Shown here: positions 5,976 through 11,722 of the stretch, one piece after another
Layout: each line of letters starts with the position of its first letter
How positions within the stretch are numbered: position 1 is the first letter of the stretch
Translations under genes and position numbers: made by a program
Notes under the pieces: model-generated
What the model saw: the letters and a program-made list of their open reading frames with translations, nothing else
Told to the model about the DNA's origin: nothing
Databases searched by the model: none
DNA from: Baffinella frigidus
Lineage: Eukaryota; Cryptophyceae; Cryptomonadales; Baffinellaceae
NCBI GenBank assembly: GCA_026770585.1
Contig: MU646439.1
Coordinates: 459,893-471,681, forward strand
DNA: 11,789 bases
Direction of reading: 5' to 3'

Positions 5976-6116
5976 TCCACTTAGCAGCCACTGGGGGCTT
6001 GACGGATACAGTCCATCTAAACGATGTGTACTACAATGTTATCCATTGCCCTGGAACCTAACCGGAATTTCACCTTGCATTCAAGGTGAAAAGGTCTTCG
6101 CTCGCTGCTAAGTGGA
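5976..6116. mobile_element. Inverted-repeat element, TIR TCCACTTAGCAGC
   Basis: TCCACTTAGCAGC (5976-5988) and GCTGCTAAGTGGA (6104-6116) are perfect 13-bp ends of a 141-bp element. Inside are the hairpin TTCACCTTG...CAAGGTGAA and one copy of the 12-mer GTCCATCTAAAC. No target duplication stands out. Confidence 0.75.
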
Positions 6117-6136
6117 TCGACTGAGATGCGTCGGGC

Positions 6137-6284
6137 CCACCAACCCTCACGGGCTGAGTAAATCGATGATTTTCGCTTTTCAATTTCAAGGCAAAATGGC
6201 TCCACGGACGCCGGAATCCGGCGGCCTCCAAGAGACAAACGTGACCTCAAATTCGACGATTTGCTCAGGCTGTGAGGGTTGGTG
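6137..6284. mobile_element. Family D element, copy 2 (148 bp)
   Basis: CCACCAACCCTCA and TGAGGGTTGGTG bound the element. A smaller hairpin GCCGGA-A-TCCGGC at its centre matches the position and symmetry of the copy 1 hairpin. Its right end touches the next inverted-repeat element at 6285 with no spacer. Confidence 0.83.
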
Positions 6285-6428
6285 CCACGCCAGATTGGAG
6301 GCGGGGGTTGAATTTTTTAAAACACCACAGGTGGTGTTTGTTCTGTGGTGCTGTTTGTTAACTTTTGAAAACCACTGGCCTTCAGGGGAAATCGACTTTT
6401 GGCAACCCCTTCCAAGAATCTGGCGTGG
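6285..6428. mobile_element. Inverted-repeat element, TIR CCACGCCAGATT
   Basis: CCACGCCAGATTGGAGGCGG and the right arm complementary to CCACGCCAGATTCTTGGAAG bound 144 bp, with stems of about 25 bp. It begins at the base after the family D element ends. An AACACCACAGGTGGTGTTT palindrome lies inside. Its tips resemble family C (CCACGCAAGA). Confidence 0.75.
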
Positions 6429-6607
6429 GGGGGCGCACCACAGGTGTTGCAGACTGCGAAGCCAGTCGTGTGCGCCGTTTGCATGATCGAGTAGGACTGT
6501 CCCAAGGCCGCGCCGGTCAGGAGTTTGGGGCTTGGACATTTTAAGAGTGGGAGGTCATGACTAAATATGTGTCGAGTCACTTTCGTGGTCTTTCGTGGTA
6601 GACATTA
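6429..6607. other. No recognisable gene; spacer
   Basis: Holds a GCGCACCACAGGTGTTGC piece, also seen near 5335, and CCGCGCCGGTC, repeated at 7469. Nothing else is evident. Confidence 0.5.
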
Positions 6608-6878
6608 TCCCTTATGTGGCGAAAAAGGTACGTAATCTTTTTTTTTAGCAGGAATCAGGTGTAGGGATTCGAATTTAGCGGAGGACGGTTTTCCGGGTCT
6701 CACAAATCAGGAATTTCTCGGGTCGTTGAGCACCAATTACTCAATTTGTTCAGCTTAGCGAGCCTGACAAGCTGGTGTTTTTTTCATAATTTTCCATTAA
6801 GAGGCGGCCTAATTAAAAAATGCCAAAGTCGACATTTTGACGAGGTGCCACCTGTGAGTGGCGCCGCCACATAAGGGA
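6608..6878. mobile_element. Long element with family B-like ends
   Basis: TIRs TCCCTTATGTGGCG and CGCCACATAAGGGA (14 bp, perfect) enclose 271 bp, with TA on both sides. The ends resemble family B (TTATGTG for TTAAGTG) but the AT-rich interior is unrelated and lacks the CCTAGG core. It may be a longer relative of the 100-bp elements. No coding capacity is visible. Confidence 0.75.
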
Positions 6879-6975
6879 TAAAACTGAGCTCATTTAAAAC
6901 TAGAAACGGCTCCAATTCCTTTGTAAAACCACGATAGTTTTAAAATTTGCACCAGAAACGAGCGACTTTACCAAT

Positions 6976-7429
6976 GGACGATGCCCAAAATTCAACTGTG
7001 GCCGAAAACTATGCTGCGTCCATCTAAACACTTCGGGGTGTTAGTTTTTTTCTGTCCCAAATTAAGGAAAACCCCCGTGCCACCTTCTTTTGTTAGGTTA
7101 TGGATCTTTTCAAGCGAAAAAGGTCGACGGATCGATAAGAACACATGTCACAGGATCGAGTTTTCACAAAAGGAAAAACCCCGTGCCACCTTCTTTTCCC
7201 TCTTTTTACATCTTTTTGCACAGGTTGTGGGTCTTTTCAACAGAAAAAGGTCGACAGATCGATAGGAACACATGACAAAGCGTTTTTCTTTTTTCTCAAA
7301 ACTGTAGGGCAAAACTTCGGGAGGCCCGCCGAAACAGAAAACTTTTGCGTCACAGTTTGCAAAGTATGCCCGTTCTTGGAGCCGTTATGTTGACAGTTTT
7401 GGCTCACAGTTGAATTTTGGGCATCGTCC
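6976..7429. mobile_element. 454-bp element with perfect 25-bp ends and AAT flanks
   Basis: Ends starting GGACGATGCCCAAAATTC are exact reverse complements over 25 bp. AAT stands directly before (6973-6975) and after (7430-7432), a probable 3-bp target duplication. The AT-rich interior has two direct repeats (7066-7150 and 7172-7276) and a 12-mer GTCCATCTAAAC at 7018. Short open frames of 60-94 codons inside look non-coding: they are low-complexity and resemble no transposase. Confidence 0.83.
7066..7276 (+). repeat. Internal direct duplication in the 454-bp element
   Basis: Unit 1 (7066-7150) and unit 2 (7172-7276) share GTGCCACCTTCTTTT, GGTTRTGGRTCTTTTCAA, GAAAAAGGTCGAC, GATCGATA and GAACACATG. 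Unit 2 carries about 20 extra bases (CTCTTTTTACATC...). Confidence 0.8.
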
Positions 7430-7528
7430 AATCTATACTATGAGCGTCGATTATGAATTTGCGCAGGGCCGCGCCGGTCTGCGTTTGCGCATGACGAAAG
7501 TTGTCAGCGTTCAGGGGGTTGGGGGTTG

Positions 7529-7729
7529 ATCCACCCTGGATGGAACATTATGGTATTTTGAGCATTCTTAAGTCAACTCCCCTTGGAGAACACGCCACAT
7601 TGTGGCGTGCCCGTGATGAATGGATCTGGTACAAAAAGGTCTAATATGTATTTTAGTGGTATAAATCATGTCAACTTTTGCAATGAAGGGTTATTCGGGA
7701 TTTGGCCGCATGTCCCCTCCAGGGTGGAT
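7529..7729. mobile_element. Inverted-repeat element, TIR ATCCACCCTGGA
   Basis: ATCCACCCTGGATGGAACAT (7529-7548) pairs with ATGTCCCCTCCAGGGTGGAT (7710-7729) with two mismatches; total 201 bp. Near the middle is the perfect palindrome CACGCCACATTGTGGCGTG, 7590-7608. No coding. Confidence 0.75.
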
Positions 7730-7779
7730 GTTGACTGAGGATTGGAGTCCCGCGAGCTCAGGAAAGAGCAAGGGAGAGG

Positions 7780-7973
7780 ACCACCAACCCTCAAGGTGAG
7801 CCCAAATCAACGAATTCGTGGAGCCATTTTTCCCTGCGGAGACCCCCAGATCTGGGGTCGCTGATTTTAAAACTCCCAAAAGCAACCCCCGAACCCAGGT
7901 TTCGGGAGTTTTAAAAGTGCTTTGCACAGAAGGTCGAAAATCGTCGATTTGGTCCGCCCGTGAGGGTTGGTGG
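7780..7973. mobile_element. Family D element, copy 3, at the clpS exon 2 edge
   Basis: ACCACCAACCCTCA (7780-7793) and TGAGGGTTGGTGG (7961-7973) bound about 194 bp. Inside are the near-palindrome GACCCCCAGATCTGGGGTC and an inverted pair TTTTAAAACTCCC / GGGAGTTTTAAAA, perhaps another nested insertion. On the minus strand it begins 12 bp after exon 2 of clpS; the region also reads on in frame from that exon to a stop at 7911. Confidence 0.82.
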
Positions 7974-7985
7974 GAAGGGAGAGAC
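7974..7985 (-). other. Candidate intron 2 donor of clpS, squeezed against a family D element
   Basis: Exon 2 ends GGGCACTCACGCTCCGAG, followed by GTCTCT. A splice here would end the exon at GHSRSE, just where ClpS relatives continue with Ala, and would be phase 0 like intron 1. The +3 to +6 bases are poor for a donor. The terminal repeat of the element at 7780-7973 begins 12 bp after the exon. If no splicing occurs, translation runs into the element and stops at 7911, giving a protein of about 144 residues without the second half of ClpS. Confidence 0.5.
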
Positions 7986-8613
7986 CTCGGAGCGTGAGTG
8001 CCCGAAGATCTCCTGGAGCGCCTCCGACACGAACTCCCGCGTGTTGACGGGCTGCGGGAGCACGCGCGCCGTCAGCGCCCTCCTCGCAAGGATCCCTCCC
8101 AGGCATCGCTCTGGTGCCCGATCGATTGGCCACAGCGTCAAGCAACGGGATCGGGCCCACTTCAACACCCCGTCTGCACCGCTATTTGTCACAGTATCCC
8201 CCCCAGCAATTTCTGAGGCAACGGTAGCGCCCGAATCCGACGAAAGGGGCTGGTCGGAGCAAGCCGAGGAAAAGGAGGAAAGAACAACATGGATTCCCGG
8301 CGTCCCTCTCCCCACTCACATCGTTGAACAGGAGCACGTGGAACGGCTTTCCAGTCTGCGGCGCCTCGGTGGTCTGCGGCGTGACCACCACCGCGGGCTT
8401 CTGTAGTGTAGCACCCCCGGTTTGCATTTGGAGCGCCATCGGGGGAGCGGCTGCCCTGGCGCGAATGGAGGGGCATTGCGCGGTCTCCGCCCGCAGCGCC
8501 ACTGGCCGGAGGGCCGGGGCAAAGGCGGTCGCCGCGCCAGGCTGGAACGCCGCTGTCGTCTGCAGAGCGCAACAGAGCGCAACTTGGAGCACGACAAGCA
8601 CTGCAGGCCTCAT
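7986..8613 (-). CDS. clpS: Plastid-targeted ClpS adaptor, N-terminal part in two exons
   Basis: Exon 1 is 8613-8320 (98 codons) and exon 2 is 8051-7986 (22 codons); joining them gives a continuous ClpS core. Residues 91-98 read FHVLLFND and exon 2 opens PVNTREFVSEALQEIFGHS, the strand-turn-helix start of the ClpS fold. ClpS proteins bind N-degron substrates and hand them to the Clp AAA+ chaperone; the Asn-Asp pair (97-98) belongs to the pocket known from bacterial ClpS. The leader has a hydrophobic signal peptide (about residues 4-20), then AAFQP with Phe23 at the likely cleavage site, then an Ala/Arg-rich transit peptide to about residue 85, as expected for import into a complex red plastid. 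The ATG is the first possible: an in-frame TAA lies three codons upstream, and A is at -3. The C-terminal half (about 45 residues, including the pocket His) was not found in the window. Either a long intron 2 follows, or the gene is broken. Confidence 0.82.
8052..8319 (-). other. clpS intron 1, phase 0, GT-AG
   Basis: Read on the minus strand, the donor is GAT|GTGAGT at 8319 and the acceptor is CCCGCAG|CCC at 8052. Removing these 268 bases joins FND to PVNTREF without a frame change. The donor matches the common eukaryotic consensus; the tract before the acceptor is only weakly pyrimidine-rich. No inverted-repeat element was seen inside. Confidence 0.8.
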
Positions 8614-8693
8614 TTTCGCTTAGACCGAAATTTTTCAAGCGACGCTTTTTATGTCTTTCTATTCCCTTTAAAAACTTTTAAATTCCGTAGCGA
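8614..8693. promoter_or_regulatory. Candidate bidirectional promoter between clpS and the plus-strand frame
   Basis: The 80 bp between the divergent start codons are markedly more AT-rich than both coding sides and hold TTTAAAA (around 8668) and CTTTTTATG motifs. No clear consensus TATA box or mapped start site can be named. If the plus-strand protein starts at 8805, the shared region is 191 bp. Confidence 0.35.
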
Positions 8694-9416
8694 ATGAAAT
8701 GGAGGCTAGAGCTCGAGGCTTTTCCTTCGAAGGAAGGTGCGAATTCGGCGGTGGTCAAAATCTTTTCTGGAAAAAAATCTTGGCGCCGAGGCGGGGATTC
8801 TAGGATGGGGGTCTTCTTCTGTCAAATGTGCCTCGCACGCCACGCCCTCCCGTCCGTCTCTGACGCCTCTGCCGAGTTCGACCCGTCGAGCATCCCCCGC
8901 ATCTTCACCGACGCGTCCTCTGCAAGCGGGGGGGGTTCTCTCGAAGAACAGGCCAACGCTGCCCACAGACGGACGCCCTCTCCCTCTCATGCGCGTTCAG
9001 TCAGCCCCGAGGAGATCTATGAGAACTACCGAGCAATAGAGGATCCAATGGAGCGTCGAGCATGTGTTCTGCGTCGATCATGTGTCCTTCATCCAGTCAA
9101 GCATGTGTCCTGCGTCGAGCATGTATCCTGCATCCAGGCGGAGCGGTCTGCGGCGAGCTTGTGGGGGGGCGACGCCCCCTTGTTCAGCGCAGAGGCGCAG
9201 GGTGCTGCCACGGGCCAGCCGCAATCCTCCCAGCATGGTGGGGGGCAAGACGCCGTGGGGGGGGCGGGCAGCCCCACCTCTGACGCGAGGGAGGGCGGGG
9301 GCGCGCTGATCAAGGGGGGGGGGGCGCACCTTCCGGAGGACCATGCATGCACGAAAACAGCCAACACCAAGAAAACCGTGGTGCTCAAGGCGGCCAACGC
9401 GGATTTCGAGGTCTAG
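8694..9416 (+). CDS. Hypothetical low-complexity protein (about 240 aa)
   Basis: No family is recognised. The frame is open for 240 codons, with an in-frame TAG two codons before the first ATG. The first 37 codons are less GC-rich than the rest, so the true start may be the ATG at 8805 (GG before it, G at +4), giving MGVFFCQMCLARHALPS and about 203 residues. From 8840 the third codon positions are rich in G and C. The middle is acidic and Ser/Pro-rich (IPRIFTDASS, then SVSPEEIYENYRAIEDP). Residues about 122-147 are a degenerate Cys/Val/His repeat. A Gly/Ala-rich stretch contains runs of G (9315-9324). The tail is basic then hydrophobic (KKTVVLKAANADFEV). There is no transmembrane segment or known motif. 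An intron near the repeat cannot be excluded. The long frame could also be partly chance in GC-rich DNA. Confidence 0.42.
   Translation: MKWRLELEAFPSKEGANSAVVKIFSGKKSWRRGGDSRMGVFFCQMCLARHALPSVSDASAEFDPSSIPRIFTDASSASGGGSLEEQANAAHRRTPSPSHARSVSPEEIYENYRAIEDPMERRACVLRRSCVLHPVKHVSCVEHVSCIQAERSAASLWGGDAPLFSAEAQGAATGQPQSSQHGGGQDAVGGAGSPTSDAREGGGALIKGGGAHLPEDHACTKTANTKKTVVLKAANADFEV
9054..9139 (+). repeat. Degenerate minisatellite GCATGTGTCCTGCGTCGA
   Basis: Four units of about 18-23 bp follow one another: GCATGTGTTCTGCGTCGA, a TCATGTGTCCTT unit with CATCCAGTCAA, GCATGTGTCCTGCGTCGA, and GCATGTATCCTGCATCCAG. They lie inside the hypothetical reading frame and produce its Cys-rich segment. Confidence 0.7.
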
Positions 9417-9441
9417 CTCCTTGCTCTGCCTCAGTTAATCT

Positions 9442-9731
9442 GGGCTCCCCATTAAATACATTTAGACCATGACTCCGTAGAGCCAATGTGGTAGGACTTG
9501 GCCAAAGCGAACTTCGAAGTTGCAAGATCGCGAACTTCTAGATGGACCGTATTATTAGTAAACACCGATTTGTACTGCAAAATTTGGATTTAAAACTCTA
9601 CATGTCCAAAAGGGTCCATCTAGAAGTTCGCAATCTTGCAAGTTCGAAGTTCGCGCTGGCCAAGTCCTACCACATTGGCTCTACAAACGCTCTAGTACAA
9701 CGAGCATTCCAATGTATTTAATGAGGAGCCC
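9442..9731. mobile_element. 290-bp foldback downstream of the hypothetical gene
   Basis: Outer arms GGGCTCCCCATTAAATACAT and its complement at 9711-9731 (one mismatch), then inner arms 9480-9548 and 9614-9682 that pair over about 69 bp with few mismatches. About 65 AT-rich bases form the loop. It starts 25 bp after the stop codon at 9416, so the transcript's 3' end may include this hairpin. Similar AGCTCTGCC motifs flank both sides. Confidence 0.8.
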
Positions 9732-9833
9732 AATATAACTAAAGCAGCGCTGGAGCTCTGCCCCAGTCGGGTAGAATGATCGTCTTCAAAGGAACAGTTG
9801 AGGGGTTTGAAAGTTGAGGATTTTGTAAACCAA

Positions 9834-10003
9834 TACTCCACTCGGAGCCACAAGATTTAAGCTAAGTCAACCAGCTTACCTAAGTCACCTTTCCCATGTT
9901 TTTGTTTAGATGGACCCTGCCACCACGGCAGGCATTTGACTTAAGGCGCTGGTTTTCAGGGGGAGTTGACTTAGGCGAAATGTTCTGGCTCCGAGTGTAC
10001 TCC
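9834..10003. mobile_element. Inverted-repeat element around ACTCGGAGCCA
   Basis: Left arm 9834-9871 (ACTCCACTCGGAGCCA ... GCTAAGTCAAC) and right arm 9961-10003 (GTTGACTTAGGC ... TGGCTCCGAGTGTACTCC) pair imperfectly. A small CTGCCACCACGGCAG hairpin and one GTCCATCTAAAC 12-mer lie inside. Further GTTGA/TCAAC repeats outside suggest arms up to about 9797 and 10027. Confidence 0.65.
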
Positions 10004-10096
10004 GTCAACTTATATTCCGTCAACTTTGGACATTCTTCCATTGTTCGCGAGGCCGACAGACGCGAAAACCGTTACGACACCCCCTCCAAACCGTTA

Positions 10097-10196
10097 TCCC
10101 TTAAGTCACCAATAGGCTCATACGCCCTACCGTAGGGCCCTAGGACCTGCCTAGGGCTTCCACGGGCGATTATTCGCCCGTTGGTCACTTGAGGGA
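10097..10196. mobile_element. Family B MITE, copy 5
   Basis: A 100-bp copy with ends TCCCTTAAGTCACC and GGTCACTTGAGGGA; TA before, TG after. It carries the palindrome CGGGCGATTATTCGCCCG near its right end and the usual TAGGGCCCTAGG core. Confidence 0.86.
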
Positions 10197-10225
10197 TGAA
10201 ATCCTCCCTGGAGGAGCACTCGCTG

Positions 10226-10397
10226 CCACGCAAGAGTGTAGGGCTGACCTGGGAAAACAAGTCAGTTCACACGGAATTTGTATCAACTTTCCGAAATTTC
10301 GATTTTTCTCTGGGGAGAATGTCCACTTATGAACTTAGAAAATAGTCAGATCTGACTATTTCTCCTGTAAGCCAGTGAGCTGTACACTCCTGCGTGG
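10226..10397. mobile_element. Family C element, copy 2 (172 bp)
   Basis: Ends CCACGCAAGAGTG and CACTCCTGCGTGG enclose 172 bp, the same length as copy 1, in the same orientation. The internal palindrome reads AAATAGTCAGATCTGACTATTT: compensating changes keep it symmetrical although its centre differs from copy 1 (GAATTC to AGATCT). Confidence 0.85.
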
Positions 10398-10436
10398 TCA
10401 GGTCCTGTCCCGTATCTGCATCCGAGGTGTTGAAAC

Positions 10437-10463
10437 CCCTAAACCCTAAACCCTAAACCCTAA
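10437..10463 (+). repeat. Interstitial telomere-type repeat (CCCTAAA)n
   Basis: Almost four perfect units of CCCTAAA, the plant and algal TTTAGGG telomere type. It is internal, followed by degenerate related repeats rather than a chromosome end. Present too in the region are isolated AAACCCTA pieces (for example 400-409 and 11078-11090). Confidence 0.85.
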
Positions 10464-11139
10464 GGTGGTCCGCGCGGAACCCGAAACCCGAACCTCATCC
10501 GGAAACATGATTAGTTTAAAAAAAAATGGCCTATCAAACCGGGTTCCGGTCCTAATTAAATTTACTTAGGGCCCTAGTTAAATCACCTTCGACCAACTCC
10601 TATACACAAATAAGGATCCCTTTTCTTTTGAATTGAACATGTCCCCGGATTAAACCCCCACACCAGAAACAAGAGACCAAAACCCCGTACCCCTCCGCAC
10701 CTAGAGCGCTGTGCAGCGAAGTTGGCCACCGAAAAATGGGGAAATGGGGAAATTGGGGCCATCTTGTCCACTTTTGAGAAATTCATGGTACTAAATTTAT
10801 CAAAAGTTGACAAAATGGCTCCAATTTCTCGATTTTCCATTATTTCCCGTGGCCAACTTCTCTGCACAGCGCTCTACCCTCTCTCTCTCCCGAAACCCGA
10901 AATCCGGCTCCCTACGCCGGGAGGAGCAACAACGTGTCCCGAGTGGACCCCGAAACCCCACACCTGAAAACCGAAACCAGAACCCAGAAACCACCCCCCC
11001 AAAACCCGAAACCTGAAACCCGAAACCCGAAAACCCTCCGCACGGTCTCTCTCTCCCTAGACCCTCACCATGAAACCCCAAACCCTAAACCGGAAAGGTG
11101 AGACCAAAACCCCGAAATCGAATCCCTACGTGTCCCGAG
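10464..11139 (+). repeat. Degenerate CCCGAAA/CCCTAAA tract with an embedded MITE
   Basis: Units such as CGAAACCCGAA, GAAACCCCACACC, AAACCCGAAACCTGAAACCC and CCCCAAACCCTAAACC recur at 10480-10500, 10660-10690, 10885-11045 and 11068-11120. An unrelated AT-rich stretch (10501-10650) and the family G element (10704-10874) interrupt it. No gene is apparent; open frames here follow the repeat. It may be decayed telomeric or subtelomeric DNA. Confidence 0.65.
10704..10874. mobile_element. Family G MITE, copy 1 (171 bp)
   Basis: GAGCGCTGTGCAGCGAAGTT and AACTTCTCTGCACAGCGCTC are the ends, with TA on both sides (10702-10703, 10875-10876). A GTCCACTTTTGAGAAATTC stretch pairs with the downstream TTTATCAAAAGTTGAC. 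It sits in the telomere-like tract. Confidence 0.86.
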
Positions 11140-11474
11140 CCGCTGTCAAGCGAGAAAAAGAATTAATCTCGGGAACTGTCCCTCTAAACGATTCTTGGTA
11201 CGCATCCAGATATTTTGAAGCCTTAAAAGTACGAATATTTTAAAACACTAAATGTTCTTGGTTCAAATCTTCGTTTAGAAGGACATTCCTGAGATTAATT
11301 ATATTTGGTGCTGGGACTAAATCCGCTGTCGAGCGAGCTTGGCACGAAATCAAACGCCAAGGTCGAAAATCGACCTTGGCTGTTCCATAGGAACCCCCTA
11401 TGTCCCTACGGATTTGATCCGTAGGGCCTATGGATTACGTTTAGATGGACTGTTCCCTTCTCGCTCGGCAGCGG
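11140..11474. mobile_element. 335-bp composite inverted-repeat element
   Basis: Left end CCGCTGTCAAGCGAG...GGGAACTGTCC...CTAAACG pairs with right end CGTTTAGATGGACTGTTCCC...CTCGCTCGGCAGCGG. A second CCGCTGTCGAGCGAG occurs internally at 11323 and a second pair of arms (GAATTAATCTCGGG near 11161; CCTGAGATTAATTA near 11287) makes the left half a hairpin of its own. The right part has the perfect hairpin GCCAAGGTCG/CGACCTTGGC (11356-11380) and CCTACGG/CCGTAGG (11405-11425). Confidence 0.7.
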
Positions 11475-11549
11475 TCACCCGAGAGGGGGGGTCAAGAGGC
11501 GCGAGAGAGACCTCGGGTCGCGTGGAGGGAAAGTCGCTTCACAGTAATA

Positions 11550-11722
11550 GAGCGCTGTGCAGAGGAGTTGGCCACCGGAAAATGGGAAAATAGGAAAATT
11601 GGAGCCGTTGATGTCCACTTTTGAGAAATTCGAGGTACTAAATTTCTCAAAAGATGACAAAATGGCTCCAATTTTTCAAATTTTCCATTATTTCCCGTGG
11701 CTAACTTCTCTGCACAGCGCTC
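11550..11722. mobile_element. Family G MITE, copy 2 (173 bp)
   Basis: Same ends GAGCGCTGTGCAGAGGAGTT and AACTTCTCTGCACAGCGCTC, TA on both sides (11548-11549, 11723-11724), same orientation as copy 1 and highly similar throughout. Both copies are followed by TACCCTCTC, so their insertion sites share sequence. Confidence 0.86.

Noticed and set aside
6981-7393. Open frames of 61-94 codons inside the 454-bp element
   Set aside because: They are low-complexity, overlap in several frames and arise from the internal direct repeats; no transposase motif is visible.
7236-7780. Third exon of clpS in the region left of exon 2
   Set aside because: All three minus-strand frames were read for an H-x-x-G type ClpS C-terminus and none was found; the region consists of inverted-repeat elements.
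7960-8406. Plus-strand frame of 148 codons opposite clpS
   Set aside because: It is antisense to both clpS exons and intron 1 and has no recognisable features.
8189-8638. Alternative minus-strand frame of 149 codons overlapping clpS exon 1
   Set aside because: It lies in another frame than the one that encodes the signal peptide, AAF motif and ClpS core, so it is a shadow of the GC-rich exon.
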